The notes under the pieces: model-generated
What the model saw: only the letters and a program-made list of their open reading frames with translations
Databases searched by the model: none
What the model was told of the DNA's origin: nothing
Assembly: GCF_001983165.1 (NCBI RefSeq)
Contig: NZ_MNPU01000001.1
Location: 434,001-498,000, forward strand
DNA length: 64,000 nt
Direction of reading: 5' to 3'
Origin: Pseudomonas gessardii
Lineage (GTDB): Bacteria; Pseudomonadota; Gammaproteobacteria; Pseudomonadales; Pseudomonadaceae
In this document: piece by piece, positions 40,254 to 49,666 of the stretch
Position numbering within the stretch: position 1 is the first letter of the stretch
How the letters are laid out: every line of letters begins with the position of its first letter
Translations under genes and position numbers: made by a program

Positions 40254-42907
40254 GCGAGGCTTTTGCTGACCACCTCGAACACATCGCTGGACAGCTCGCC
40301 CGAACCGCGGATGCGTTCCAGTTCAGCCTTCATCAATGCCTGGCGGGCGCTGTCGTATTTGCGCCAGCGGGTCAGTGGCGCCAACTGCCGCGAGGCAATC
40401 TGCGGGTTGAAGGCATTCAGCTCGATGACCAGGTCCGCCAGGAAGCGATAACCCGAGCCATCGGCGGCGTGGAAGTTGATCAGGTTCTGCCCGGCGAAGG
40501 CCCCCACCAACGCACGCACCTTGTTCGGGTTCTTGATAGTGAACGCCGGGTGCTGCATCAGCGCCTTGACCCGCGCCAGCCCGCCCGGCAACACGCTGGC
40601 GGCCTGGACGCTGAACCATTGGTCCATGACCAGCGGGTTGTCCTTGAAGTTCTCGGCAAACACTTGCAGGGCCTTGGCCTTCTCGGCGTCGAACGGCGAG
40701 TTGACCAGCACCGCCAGTGCCGTCAGGCGTTCGGTCATGTTGTCGCACGCGTCGAACTGTTCCAGGGTGGCGGCCAGCACTTCTGGCTTGCCGCTGAGCA
40801 TCAAGTACGACAGCGCGATGTTCTGCAGGGCGCGACGGGCGAAGTGCTCGGCCGTGGCCACGTAAGGTGTGCGGCGCGACAGGTCGCGGTTGGCCTGGTA
40901 GCGCAGCCACAGGGCCTCGAACAACAGGTCGGCCAACTGCTTGCGCGCAAACTCGCGGGCGGCGTGGATCGCATCGACATCCGCCACTTCGCTGATTTCG
41001 GTGAGGTAGGCTTCGCCCGGCAACGACAACATTTCCGCGACCATGGCCTGGTCCAGGCTGTCGTCGCTCAACACGCTGCGCAATGCATTGACCAGCCGTT
41101 GATCCAGCACCAGGGCCTGGCCCTGCTGGTGTTGGCCGGTCAGGTCCTGCAACACCTGCACCGCCAGTTGCTGGCCCGCCTCCCAGCGATTGAAACCATC
41201 GCTGTCGTGCTGCATCAGGAACATCAACTGGTCACGGCTGTAGGGGAAGCTCAGCTTCACCGGCGCCGAGAAACCCCGCAGCAGCGATGGCAATGGCTGT
41301 TCGGCAATATCAACGAAGGTGAACGTCTGCTCGGCTTCCGTCACCGACAACACCCGCGAGGTGCCCTGCGCCGCCGCTTCACCGGCCAGGCGCAACGGCA
41401 GGTCGGCACCATTGGCATCCAGCAGGCCCAGGGCCACGGGAATCACGAACGGCAGCTTTTCTACGTTGTCCGGGGTTTGCGGGCAGCTCTGACGGAAAGT
41501 CAGGCTGTAGGTCTTGGCCGCGGCATCGTAGGACTCGGTGACGGCCAACCGTGGCGTACCGGCCTGGCTGTACCAGCGCTTGAACTGGGTCAGGTCGGCG
41601 CCGTTGGCATCTTCCATGGCCTTGATAAAGTCGTCACAGGTCACGGCCTGGCCGTCGTGGCGCTCAAAGTACAGGTCGCTGCCTTTGCGGAAACCTTCGG
41701 CGCCGAGCAAGGTGTGGATCATGCCGACTACTTCCGAACCCTTTTCGTACACGGTCAGGGTGTAGAAGTTGGAAATCTCGATAAAGCTGTCCGGGCGCAC
41801 CGCGTGGGCCATGGGCCCGGCATCTTCGGCGAATTGGTGGGTGCGCAGGTAGGCCACATCCTGGATCCGCTTGACGGTGGCCGAGTTCATGTCGGCGGAG
41901 AAGTGCGAGTCACGGAATACCGTAAAGCCTTCCTTGAGCGACAGCTGGAACCAGTCGCGGCAGGTCACGCGGTTGCCCGACCAGTTGTGGAAGTACTCGT
42001 GGGCGACGATGGCCTCGACCCGCTGGTGCGCAGCGTCGGTCGCGGTCTCGGCGCGAGCCAGCACGGCGCTGGAGTTGAAGATATTCAGGCCCTTGTTTTC
42101 CATGGCGCCCATATTGAAGTCGTTGACCGCGACGATCATGAAGATATCCAGGTCGTATTCGCGACCGTAGACCTCTTCATCCCAACGCATGGACTTCTTC
42201 AGGCTGTTCATGGCGTGCTGGCACTTGTCGATGTTTTCCGGCTCGACATAGATGCGCAGCGCCACGGTGCGCTGGCTCATGGTGGTGAAGGTGTCTTCGA
42301 CGCACCACAGGTCACCGGCCACCAGGGCAAACAGGTAGGCCGGCTTCTTGAACGGGTCTTCCCAGGTCGCCCAGTGCCGGCCGTCTTCGCCGGGGCCGCT
42401 GGCAATCGGGTTGCCGTTGGACAGCAGTACCGGATAACTGTGCTGCTCGGCGATCACCGTGGTGGTGAACGTGCTCATCACGTCCGGGCGGTCCAGGTAG
42501 TAGGTGATCTTGCGAAAGCCCTCGGCCTCGCATTGGGTGCAGAACATGCCGCCGGACTTGTACAGACCTTCCAGGGCGGTGTTGGTTTGCGGGTGGATGC
42601 GCACGCTGGTATCGACCGTAAAGGTGTCACTGGTCGGGTGCAGGGTCAGGTGGCTGTCAGTCAACTGGTAGTCGGCGACGCTCAGCTCCCGGTCGCCCAG
42701 GGTCACGCTCAACAGCTCCAGTTGCTGGCCGTCCAGTACCAATGGCGGCAAGCCGGCGCCGCGCTCGGGATTGCGGCGCATCACCAGCTGCGCGTGGACC
42801 AGGCTATGGTCCTCGAACAACTCGAAGGTCAGGTGGGTCTCGTCGATCAGGTACTCGGGCGCCTGATAGTCCTTCAGGTAAATCATCTTCGGTTGTTCGG
42901 TGCGCAT
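40250..42907 (-). CDS. pepN: Aminopeptidase N (M1 family)
   Basis: This cytoplasmic zinc aminopeptidase has 885 residues, the gamma-proteobacterial PepN length. GAMEN lies at about residues 262-266 (NMGAMENKGLN) and the zinc site at HEYFHNW (about 299-305) with Glu in LKEGFTVFRD (about 320). The four-domain layout is complete, ending at SSDVFEVVSKSLA. AAGGA lies about 8 nt before the ATG at 42907, only 13 bp after the stop of the DUF2797 gene. Confidence 0.96.
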   Translation of the reverse strand: MRTEQPKMIYLKDYQAPEYLIDETHLTFELFEDHSLVHAQLVMRRNPERGAGLPPLVLDGQQLELLSVTLGDRELSVADYQLTDSHLTLHPTSDTFTVDTSVRIHPQTNTALEGLYKSGGMFCTQCEAEGFRKITYYLDRPDVMSTFTTTVIAEQHSYPVLLSNGNPIASGPGEDGRHWATWEDPFKKPAYLFALVAGDLWCVEDTFTTMSQRTVALRIYVEPENIDKCQHAMNSLKKSMRWDEEVYGREYDLDIFMIVAVNDFNMGAMENKGLNIFNSSAVLARAETATDAAHQRVEAIVAHEYFHNWSGNRVTCRDWFQLSLKEGFTVFRDSHFSADMNSATVKRIQDVAYLRTHQFAEDAGPMAHAVRPDSFIEISNFYTLTVYEKGSEVVGMIHTLLGAEGFRKGSDLYFERHDGQAVTCDDFIKAMEDANGADLTQFKRWYSQAGTPRLAVTESYDAAAKTYSLTFRQSCPQTPDNVEKLPFVIPVALGLLDANGADLPLRLAGEAAAQGTSRVLSVTEAEQTFTFVDIAEQPLPSLLRGFSAPVKLSFPYSRDQLMFLMQHDSDGFNRWEAGQQLAVQVLQDLTGQHQQGQALVLDQRLVNALRSVLSDDSLDQAMVAEMLSLPGEAYLTEISEVADVDAIHAAREFARKQLADLLFEALWLRYQANRDLSRRTPYVATAEHFARRALQNIALSYLMLSGKPEVLAATLEQFDACDNMTERLTALAVLVNSPFDAEKAKALQVFAENFKDNPLVMDQWFSVQAASVLPGGLARVKALMQHPAFTIKNPNKVRALVGAFAGQNLINFHAADGSGYRFLADLVIELNAFNPQIASRQLAPLTRWRKYDSARQALMKAELERIRGSGELSSDVFEVVSKSLA

Positions 42908-42920
42908 GCGTGAAATCCTT

Positions 42921-43718
42921 CTACTGATGCACGGCGAGCTGGTAAGCCGTGTATTTACGAATATTGATAACGCCGGTATCGAAGATCAGGTATTGACCCT
43001 TGACCCCCAGCAGCGTGCCTTCGGCAATCGGGTTCTTGTCCAGGTTGAAACTGACGATCTTGGCCGGATAATGCTCCACCGGGTAGCGGATTTCGAGGGG
43101 CTCGATATCGGTTACCGGTTGGATGGCCTGCAAGCCAAAGCGTTCCTGCAATTGCAACAGGCCGTCGGCGCAGGAGATGAACAACTCGTCGCGCACCTGC
43201 GCAAGGTCCACCGCCACGGCATCGCCCTTGAGCAAGGCGCGCCAGTTGGTCTTGTCGGCGACCTGGCTGCGCAGTACATCTTCGACAAAGCCCGATTGCT
43301 GGCGCGTGGCCACGCGCATGATCGGCAATGCCTGGCTCGCGCCCTGGTCCAGCCAGCGCGTGGGCAACTGGCTGGCGCGGGTGATGCCGACCTTGATCCC
43401 CGACGAGTTCGCCAGGTACACCACATGGTCGGTCATGCAGAATTTTTCGCCCCAGGCCGGGTCGCGGCAGGTGCCGGCATCGAAATGGCAGCGCTCGGGG
43501 CTCATGATGCACAGGTCACACTGGGCCAGCTTGGTCATGCACGGGTAGCAATAGCCCTGGCTGAAGCTGGTCTTGGTCTTGCGTCCGCAATGGGTGCAGT
43601 GGATCGCACCGAGGTATTCCAGGCGTATATGAGTGCCAATCAACGGGTTGACCGGCACCTCGCTGTCGCCCAGGCGAAAAGCGTATTGGACGGTCGGCGA
43701 ACCCAGTTGCGCCGACAT
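42921..43718 (-). CDS. DUF2797 zinc-ribbon protein
   Basis: This 265-residue cytoplasmic protein has a Cys cluster CTHCGRKTKTSFSQGYCYPC then CDLC...CHFDAGTC, which suggests one or two zinc ribbons. A region VYLANSSGIKVGITRASQ resembles a GIY-YIG-type strand pair, a known feature of DUF2797. The ATG at 43718 is the first good start; the frame is open to 43928 but that part overlaps the DUF1315 gene. The function is unknown; it sits between DUF1315 and pepN in a fixed Pseudomonas gene order. Confidence 0.88.
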   Translation of the reverse strand: MSAQLGSPTVQYAFRLGDSEVPVNPLIGTHIRLEYLGAIHCTHCGRKTKTSFSQGYCYPCMTKLAQCDLCIMSPERCHFDAGTCRDPAWGEKFCMTDHVVYLANSSGIKVGITRASQLPTRWLDQGASQALPIMRVATRQQSGFVEDVLRSQVADKTNWRALLKGDAVAVDLAQVRDELFISCADGLLQLQERFGLQAIQPVTDIEPLEIRYPVEHYPAKIVSFNLDKNPIAEGTLLGVKGQYLIFDTGVINIRKYTAYQLAVHQ

Positions 43719-43747
43719 CTTGCTGACTGCACCACGGCCAATCTCAA

Positions 43748-44008
43748 TCAATGGATGGCATCCGACTTGAACAGGATGTTTTCCACCGGGGTCGACTTCG
43801 ATTGGCATTCCTGCGGGCCCATGTAGCCGGTGCGCTGGTCTTCCGGTAGGTTTTGCAGCTCCCAGGCGATCATCGCCTGCAACGACAGCTCGCGCTGTTC
43901 GGCAGTGAGCTTGCGGCCATCGGACCATTTACCGATTTCCACAGCGAGCTTGAGGCTCTGGTAGATATCCGGGGTGATGTTTTCGATCATTTCAGCAAAA
44001 GAGGACAT
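43748..44008 (-). CDS. DUF1315 (YeaC-like) small protein
   Basis: This 86-residue protein begins MSSFAEMIENITPDIYQSLK and has the typical DUF1315 features GKWSDGRKLTAEQRELSLQA and MIAWELQNLPEDQRTGY, with a short Cys-containing tail. There is no membrane segment. The function is unknown. It lies 30 bp after the rhomboid gene and 29 bp before the DUF2797 gene. Confidence 0.9.
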   Translation of the reverse strand: MSSFAEMIENITPDIYQSLKLAVEIGKWSDGRKLTAEQRELSLQAMIAWELQNLPEDQRTGYMGPQECQSKSTPVENILFKSDAIH

Positions 44009-44038
44009 AAGACTCTTCCTTCAATAATGGGCAGAGAT

Positions 44039-44908
44039 TCAAGCATGACGTTTATGGCGGCTGTACAACCCGCCGAGCAAACCGGTGATACAACCTGCCA
44101 CCAGGCCGCCGACATGGGCCGCATTGGCGATTTCGCCGAAGCCGATCATCGAGACCAGGCCCGACAGGCACAGCACCAGCCACACCAGCATCATCACCAA
44201 GACGCCACGCGGCAGGCGATATGCCGGGTTGGGCGCGAGCATCTGGTAGATCCAGCAATGGCCCAACAGGCCGTACAGCACGCCGGACAAACCACCGAAC
44301 AGGCCCGGCCCGCCAAAGGTGTATTGCGCGTAATTGGATGCCAGGCTGAACAGCAGGGTCAGGCCCAGCAGGTTGATACTGCCCTGGCGCGCCTCGATCC
44401 GCCGCCCCAGCTCCCAGTACCACATGCCATTCATGGCCAGGTGCAGAATGCCGAAGTGGATCAGCATCGGCGTCACCAGCCGCCACCACTGCCCCGCCGC
44501 CAGACTATCGGCCAGGGGCGTGAAGTACAGGTATTCACCGGCCACATGGAAATTGAGGAACGTCAGCCAGCTCATGGCTTGCAGGTTGTCGCCGAGCATC
44601 GTAACCGCACCGACGATCAGGCTCAGCAGCAACACACCGGCGGTCAGCGGGCTGTGGCGCAATTGCTGGAGAAAACCTGCCCGCTTGGTGACCTGCGCCT
44701 GGGGAATCTCCAGTTGTAGGTCCGGGTCACCGGCCGGGAAACGCTGATACAGGCTGCGCACGTCCTCGCTGATGGCTTCGGGCGCCCACAGCACCTGCTC
44801 ACCGGCTTCCTCGCTGACACGATGGGGCACTTGCATGCGCTGCAACAGTTTGACGAAGCCCGCCAGGTCCACATTCAGCGGCAGGCGTAAAACGGCCACG
44901 CTACTCAT
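44039..44908 (-). CDS. Rhomboid-family intramembrane serine protease (GlpG-like)
   Basis: This 289-residue protein has an N-terminal cytoplasmic domain (about 1-90) and then six or seven membrane helices. The active-site Ser lies in GGLSGVLYG (about residue 207) with His in NAAHVGGLVAG (about 263), and the rhomboid motif HLAMNGMWYWELG comes before them. The ATG at 44908 has GAGG at a good gap; the frame is open to 44941. It overlaps the phosphatase gene by ATGA. The substrates are unknown. Confidence 0.93.
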   Translation of the reverse strand: MSSVAVLRLPLNVDLAGFVKLLQRMQVPHRVSEEAGEQVLWAPEAISEDVRSLYQRFPAGDPDLQLEIPQAQVTKRAGFLQQLRHSPLTAGVLLLSLIVGAVTMLGDNLQAMSWLTFLNFHVAGEYLYFTPLADSLAAGQWWRLVTPMLIHFGILHLAMNGMWYWELGRRIEARQGSINLLGLTLLFSLASNYAQYTFGGPGLFGGLSGVLYGLLGHCWIYQMLAPNPAYRLPRGVLVMMLVWLVLCLSGLVSMIGFGEIANAAHVGGLVAGCITGLLGGLYSRHKRHA

Positions 44909-45876
44909 GAAATCACCTCGGGGCGCTCGACATCGACCCACACGAACTTGTTCGGGTCGAGGCGGGTTTCCTGGTCCAAGCGATAGGCCACCAGCTTGCC
45001 ATAGAGCACTGCGCTGTAGTCCAGGCAGGCCAGGTTAGAGCGGATCGGCGCCGGTTTGCCGCTGCGCCAGTAATGGCCGACAAACAGCAAGGGTTCATCG
45101 ACGCCATAGCGCAGCAGGGCGTTTTTCTCGGTTGAAGACAACGGCGTGCGGGCCACCGGATCGGGCAAGGCATCGGGCTGGAACACAATATCGCCGTAGG
45201 TTTTCGGGTCGTCTTCCCAGAACTTGGTGCGGAAGAACGAACGGGTCAGGCCATCGCCACCGGTCAGGGTCAGGCCATCCGGCAGGCGCATATCGGTGCC
45301 GCGCAGCAGGCGGTCGAAGGCGTTGCAGGCAAAACTGCCGGGCACGGCGGCGGCCTGCAAAAAATGCTCGTCGATACAGCCGTCGGGAAATTGCCCGCGC
45401 AACGGCTCGATCAGCCCCCCATCCCAGCAGGCATGCACCACGCGGAAACGCCCGGCATCGACAAACAACGGCATGTCGTAGAACCAGGCGAGGAAGTCGT
45501 GCCAGTCGCCAGGATGGTGCTCGAACTGGGTCAGGGTCTCGTGGAGCAACCGCGCATGGCGTGGCGTATGTTCGCGCACGTACTGCTTGCCACTGCCCGG
45601 CGGCGCCAGGGTGCTCCAGCCCAGGGCGTTGAACTCATGGTTGCCCATGATGCACAGCGCCTGGCCGGCCTCGACCATGTCATGGACGATATGCAGCGCC
45701 TCGCGGATCCGTGGCCCCCGGTCGATGATATCGCCAAGGAACACCGCTATGCGGGAAGGATGGCGCCAGGTGCCGCCCTGCTTGTGGTAACCCATCTGGT
45801 CGAGCAGGTGCTCAAGGGTATGAGCGCAACCGTGCACGTCCCCAATCAGGTCGTAGCTACGCGCGGGATCGAGCAT
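44905..45876 (-). CDS. Calcineurin-like metallophosphoesterase
   Basis: This 323-residue protein has metallophosphatase motifs YDLIGDVHGC (GDxHG, about residue 9-15), VFLGDIIDRGP (GDxxDRG), MGNHEFN (GNHE) and FVGHYW (GH near the end). The PP1/ApaH-like order suggests a diadenosine tetraphosphate- or protein-phosphatase-type fold. The ATG at 45876 shares one base with the nadK stop (TGATG), so it is tightly coupled; the frame is open to 45927. The substrate is unknown. Confidence 0.9.
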   Translation of the reverse strand: MLDPARSYDLIGDVHGCAHTLEHLLDQMGYHKQGGTWRHPSRIAVFLGDIIDRGPRIREALHIVHDMVEAGQALCIMGNHEFNALGWSTLAPPGSGKQYVREHTPRHARLLHETLTQFEHHPGDWHDFLAWFYDMPLFVDAGRFRVVHACWDGGLIEPLRGQFPDGCIDEHFLQAAAVPGSFACNAFDRLLRGTDMRLPDGLTLTGGDGLTRSFFRTKFWEDDPKTYGDIVFQPDALPDPVARTPLSSTEKNALLRYGVDEPLLFVGHYWRSGKPAPIRSNLACLDYSAVLYGKLVAYRLDQETRLDPNKFVWVDVERPEVIS

Positions 45877-46766
45877 CAGTCGCCTCCACCCCCCAAGCGG
45901 CTGCCCCAGCCCAGCTTGGTGCGACACACTTCGTAGTAGTTGTGATCCAGCGGGTGGATCAACCGCAGCTTCTGCGCCTTTTTGCTCACGGTGATGGTGT
46001 CACCGGGGGCGCAGGTAAAGTGGTTCTGCCCGTCACAGGAGACTTGCGGGTAGATCTGCATGTCTTTGGAGACCACGATTTTCAGCTCACTGTTGCCATC
46101 GACCACAATCGGCCGGCTCGACAACATATGGGGGTACATCGGCACGATCACAATGGCATCGAGCTTGGGATGCATGATCGGCCCGCCAGCCGACAGCGCA
46201 TAGGCCGTGGAGCCGGTGGGGGTGGCGACGATCAGGCCGTCGGCCTTCTGGCTACAGACGAACTGGCCGTCGATATACAGCTCGAACTCGATCATCCGTG
46301 TCGACTTGCCGGGGTGCAGCACCACATCGTTGAGGGCATCGCCCTGGCCGATGGCTTCGCCATGGCGGCGCACTTCGGCTTGCAGCAGGAAGCGGTTTTC
46401 CACCAGGTAGTGGCCGTCCAGCACCTTGGCCACTTCGACTTCCAGGTCATCGGGGCGGATATCGGTGAGGAACCCCAGGCTGCCCCGGTTGATCCCCAGC
46501 ACCGGCACGTTATGCCGCGCCAGGGCCCGGGCCGCACCCAGCAGGCTGCCGTCGCCGCCGACCACAATCACCATGTCGCAGACTTCACCGAGCATTTTGC
46601 GCGATGAGGTTTGCAGGCCGTGGCCCGGCAGAATCTCGGCGATGGTGTCTTCGAGGATCACATGCAGGTGGCGCTCAAGCAGAAACTTTTTCAGCCGGCG
46701 GACCGTGTCCAGAACCTGGGTACTGCCCAGGCGACCGATGATGCCGATATTGCGAAATTGCTCCAT
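45876..46766 (-). CDS. nadK: NAD kinase
   Basis: It phosphorylates NAD+ to NADP+. The 296-residue protein has the GGDGS motif at residues 70-74 ([16 protein letters not shown]), the NE/D-like LNDVVLHPG, and [16 protein letters not shown] in the C-terminal domain. It is the first gene of the leftward string that runs through the phosphatase, rhomboid, DUF1315, DUF2797, pepN and zapE. It is divergent from the DUF1853 gene with a 154-bp spacer. Confidence 0.96.
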   Translation of the reverse strand: MEQFRNIGIIGRLGSTQVLDTVRRLKKFLLERHLHVILEDTIAEILPGHGLQTSSRKMLGEVCDMVIVVGGDGSLLGAARALARHNVPVLGINRGSLGFLTDIRPDDLEVEVAKVLDGHYLVENRFLLQAEVRRHGEAIGQGDALNDVVLHPGKSTRMIEFELYIDGQFVCSQKADGLIVATPTGSTAYALSAGGPIMHPKLDAIVIVPMYPHMLSSRPIVVDGNSELKIVVSKDMQIYPQVSCDGQNHFTCAPGDTITVSKKAQKLRLIHPLDHNYYEVCRTKLGWGSRLGGGGD

Positions 46767-46920
46767 GGGGCTCCTGCAGGGTTTGGGTCTGGCAAAAAAG
46801 AACGATTATGGGCGAAAGGCCGCATTAGACAAAATCCTTTGTCGCCGCAGGGCCAGACAACAACGGTTCTCAACACCCGCCACGGTCCCGCAGCGAGTAG
46901 GAAACAGCTATGCTCGGACC

Positions 46921-47868
46921 ATGAATCCGTTTCCCGACCTGCACCATTTGCCCCGTCAATTACGTCATCCCGAGGTGCGGGACCTGGCGTGGGTGATCCT
47001 CGCCCCGCCGATGCTGGAACACACCCCTTGGCCGCAACGCCACCCCCTGGCCGGCAGCGACTGGGTGCAGCAACCCGAAGCCCTGGAGCACTGGCTCAGG
47101 CAGCTGGACCAGGACAGCCATGCCCTGCTGCATTGGCTGAGCCTGGCGCGCACCCGGCGCCTGGGCCTGTATTACGAACGTCTGTGGCAGTTTGCCGTGC
47201 AGCATGCCCCGGGGGTGGAGTTGCTGGCGGCCAACCTGCCGATCCGCCAGGCCGGGCACACCCTGGGTGAGCTGGATATGCTGCTGCGCGACCGGGATGG
47301 CGTGCATCACCTGGAACTGGCGATCAAGCTCTACCTGGGCCCGCAAGAGGGCGACGGCCGTGATACCGCGCAATGGCTGGGCCCGGGTTGTCACGACCGC
47401 CTGGACCGTAAGCTGGCCCATCTGGCGGACCATCAACTGCCCATCTCGGCGAGCGCGCAAAGCCGGCAGATGCTGGCGGCCCTGGATATTAGGGATTTCA
47501 CCGCCCATCTGTGGCTCGGCGGCTACCTGCTGTACCCCTGGCCCGGCGAGGCCGAACCGCCCCTCGGCGCCCATCCACAGCATTTGCGTGGGAGCTGGTT
47601 GCATCAGCGCGATTGGCTGGATTTTATCAATGCCAGCCCTCCGGGCCGCTGGCAACCCCTGCCCCGCCATGCCTGGCTCGCGCCGGCGCATTACTCGGCA
47701 GGGGAAATCTGGAGTGAGGAGCAGATGCAGCGCTGGCTGGCCGACCTTGATCCGATGGCGCCGGCGCAGTTGTTGGTGCGCATGATGCACAACGGTGGGG
47801 ATTGGCAGGAAGCGGAGCGGCTGTTTCTGGTGGCGGATCTTTGGCCGAATGTACCGGGGGCTAGCTGA
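46921..47868 (+). CDS. DUF1853 family protein
   Basis: This 315-residue soluble protein begins [19 protein letters not shown], the DUF1853 signature. A central PD-(D/E)xK-like block [24 protein letters not shown] (split across residues about 115-140) has Glu/Asp and ...ELAIK, which suggests a restriction-endonuclease-like fold; nuclease activity is not established. The ATG at 46921 is chosen; the longer open frame back to 46426 is a shadow across nadK. REP elements follow. Confidence 0.85.
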   Translation: MNPFPDLHHLPRQLRHPEVRDLAWVILAPPMLEHTPWPQRHPLAGSDWVQQPEALEHWLRQLDQDSHALLHWLSLARTRRLGLYYERLWQFAVQHAPGVELLAANLPIRQAGHTLGELDMLLRDRDGVHHLELAIKLYLGPQEGDGRDTAQWLGPGCHDRLDRKLAHLADHQLPISASAQSRQMLAALDIRDFTAHLWLGGYLLYPWPGEAEPPLGAHPQHLRGSWLHQRDWLDFINASPPGRWQPLPRHAWLAPAHYSAGEIWSEEQMQRWLADLDPMAPAQLLVRMMHNGGDWQEAERLFLVADLWPNVPGAS

Positions 47869-47893
47869 TAGTTTTGCGGTGGGTTTGAGGGCC

Positions 47894-47983
47894 TTATCGC
47901 AGGCAAGCCAGCTCCCACATTCAAGCGCATTCCAAAGGACCTACTCGGTCAACTGTGGGAGCTGGCTTGCCTGCGATAGCGGT
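47894..47983. repeat. REP doublet (inverted pair)
   Basis: TTATCGCAGGCAAGCCAGCT... and its inverse ...AGCTGGCTTGCCTGCGATAG are separated by about 37 bp. It has the same core as at 11286-11390 and 57396-57485, between convergent genes. Confidence 0.85.
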
Positions 47984-47994
47984 AGCAAGCAGCG

Positions 47995-48657
47995 CTACAG
48001 GCTATCAATATGCCGATAATCCACCTGCAACCCGGCGGCCAGCTCCCGCGCCCGCCCCAGCCGGATCGGCCCACGTTCGATATCCACCAACAGCCCCAGG
48101 CAATCCAGCACCGGCAAGTGACCGATATCTTTGAGCCGGCCATCGGTAATCACCAGCAACCGCTGCTGCTCAGCCGGATACCGCTTGCGCCGCGCCGCCA
48201 GCCAATGCCCAGCCTCGGTCAACGCCGCCAGCAGTGGCGTACCACCGCCCGCGCCCAACCCATCCAACCAACGCCCCAGGCCTTTCGCCGCTTTCAAGCC
48301 TTGGACCTGCCAACTCGGCACCTGCCCGCTGGCCGTCAGCAGCGCCATGCGCGCCCGCTGCCGATAGGCGTCGTCGAACACCTGCGCGAGCAAGCCCTTG
48401 GCATCGCTCAAGGCCTGATGGCGCCGCGTGGACGCCGACGCATCGACAATCACCAGCCACAACTCATGGGCCGAACGGCTGCGCAGGTGGTAGCGCAAGT
48501 CTTCACGCGCTTGCGGTCGCCCTCCCAGCAAGGTGCCCGGCCAGTTGACCGAGCCCTGCTGCGCGCTGCGCGCCTTGCCCTGGCAGCCCCTGTCCAGTCG
48601 CCCTGCTTTGGGACGGGCATCCGCCCCCGTATCAGGTTGGGGGCGGATGCCTAGGGC
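47995..48657 (-). CDS. VWA (ChlD-like) domain of cobalt chelatase, read in the -1 frame of the chlI-like gene
   Basis: The VWA domain has the MIDAS motif LVIVDASAST (DxSxS), GGGTPLLAAL and VITDGRLKD. Upstream it has the conserved linker SVNWPGTLLGGRPQ. The open frame runs to 48669 but holds no ATG or GTG; the only usual start is TTG at 48531, which would cut into the conserved linker. The frame is -1 to the chlI-like gene and joins it at an A AAA AAG slip site (48657-48663). Most likely it is made as the C-terminal part of a 551-residue frameshift fusion that works with CobN in cobalt insertion. It ends the leftward cobalamin operon. Confidence 0.8.
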   Translation of the reverse strand, partial: ALGIRPQPDTGADARPKAGRLDRGCQGKARSAQQGSVNWPGTLLGGRPQAREDLRYHLRSRSAHELWLVIVDASASTRRHQALSDAKGLLAQVFDDAYRQRARMALLTASGQVPSWQVQGLKAAKGLGRWLDGLGAGGGTPLLAALTEAGHWLAARRKRYPAEQQRLLVITDGRLKDIGHLPVLDCLGLLVDIERGPIRLGRARELAAGLQVDYRHIDSL

Positions 48658-48663
48658 TTTTTT
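48616..48663 (-). promoter_or_regulatory. Programmed -1 ribosomal frameshift signal (slip site plus stem-loop)
   Basis: In the leftward mRNA the heptamer A AAA AAG (48663-48657) is in the zero frame as CCA AAA AAG. A 5-nt spacer CCCTA follows, then a perfect 13-bp stem GGCATCCGCCCCC / GGGGGCGGATGCC with a 10-nt loop (48651-48616). The zero-frame stop TAG is the second codon after the slip. A weak SD-like GAGAAG lies about 13 nt upstream. Confidence 0.85.
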
Positions 48664-49649
48664 GGCCAGCTAGGCACTTCTCGGCGAGCACCCGTGGGCA
48701 ATGCGGGTGCGGGCATGTCGCCCCATTGGCCCTGGCCGGACGCGCTATCTGAAGGCTGGGGCGCCTGGCCCTGATCGGGCCTGCTGGCAGGCGGTGCTTG
48801 CTCCTGGCGACGATGGCGCAGGGCAAATTCGGCAACGGCCTCTATATCTTCTTCAGCGATGGCCGCAACCCCACGCCACGCCGCATGGGCCCGCGCGCCG
48901 CGCAACCACACCAGATCGGCACGCAGGCCGTCGACACCGGCGGCAAAGCAGCGCTCGGTAATCTGCGCCAGGGCCTGGTCATCCAGGGCGATGCTTTCCA
49001 GGCGTGCACGGGCCTCGGTGCAACGCGCACGCAGCGCCGCTTGCTGGTCAGCCCACTGCGCGCAGAACGCCCCAGGGTTGCTATCGAAATCCAGGCGCCG
49101 ACGGATGATCTGCCCGCGCTCGGTCGGCAAAGTCTGCCCGCTCAATGCCACGTTGAAACCAAACCGATCCAGCAACTGCGGGCGCAACTCGCCCTCTTCC
49201 GGGTTCATCGTGCCGATCAGCACAAAACGCGCCGAGTGCCGGTGGGAGATGCCATCGCGCTCGATCAGGTTGGTGCCACTGGCGGCGACGTCGAGCAACA
49301 AGTCCACCAGGTGATCGGGCAGCAGGTTGACTTCATCCACGTACAACACGCCGCCGTCAGCCTTGGCCAGCACCCCCGGGGAGAACTGCGCACGGCCTTC
49401 GGCCAGGGCGGCGTCCAGGTCCAGGGTGCCCACCAGGCGTTCTTCGGTGGCGCCCAGGGGCAAGGTGACGAACTGCCCGCTGGCCAACAGGTCCGCCAGG
49501 CCACGGGCCAGGGTGGACTTGGCCATGCCGCGCGGGCCTTCGATCAGCACGCCACCGATCTTCGGGTCGATGGCGGCCAGGCACAGCGCGAGTTTCAGGT
49601 GGTCGGCACCGACCACGGCCGACAGTGGGAAATGGGGGGTATCAGTCAT
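48651..49649 (-). CDS. ChlI/BchI-like AAA+ ATPase subunit of cobalt chelatase
   Basis: It is the ATPase motor that drives metal insertion by the CobN subunit. The 332-residue zero-frame product has Walker A IEGPRGMAKSTLARGL (about 40-55), Walker B GGVLYVDEVNLL (about 109-120) and the ChlI inserts; the C-terminal part is a Pro/Gln-rich linker (PPASRPDQGQAPQPSDSA) ending SWPKKP. The ATG at 49649 is chosen; ATG 49676 would start inside a repeat element. The stop lies directly after a slip site, and -1 frameshifting extends it into the VWA domain. It is co-directional with cobN, separated by a 108-bp inverted repeat. Confidence 0.88.
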   Translation of the reverse strand: MTDTPHFPLSAVVGADHLKLALCLAAIDPKIGGVLIEGPRGMAKSTLARGLADLLASGQFVTLPLGATEERLVGTLDLDAALAEGRAQFSPGVLAKADGGVLYVDEVNLLPDHLVDLLLDVAASGTNLIERDGISHRHSARFVLIGTMNPEEGELRPQLLDRFGFNVALSGQTLPTERGQIIRRRLDFDSNPGAFCAQWADQQAALRARCTEARARLESIALDDQALAQITERCFAAGVDGLRADLVWLRGARAHAAWRGVAAIAEEDIEAVAEFALRHRRQEQAPPASRPDQGQAPQPSDSASGQGQWGDMPAPALPTGARREVPSWPKKP

Positions 49650-49666
49650 AGTCAACTCTAAAGGGC

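Noticed and set aside
40235..42913. 892-codon rightward open frame opposite pepN
   Set aside because: It mirrors pepN exactly; high-GC codon bias leaves the antisense frame open. No domain or RBS supports it. The same holds for the long antisense frames at 51367-54057 (cobN/cobW), 58332-60542 (cti), 60669-62735 (metH), 35933-37903 (phosphoethanolamine transferase) and 11474-13135 (MCP).
46426..46920. N-terminal extension of the DUF1853 gene
   Set aside because: The extra residues overlap nadK on the other strand and are low-complexity; the family signature begins right after ATG 46921.
48616..48651. Strong hairpin read as an intrinsic terminator
   Set aside because: In the leftward direction there is no T run after the stem. 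A T run exists only on the rightward strand, where no gene ends. Its position after A AAA AAG fits a frameshift stimulator better.
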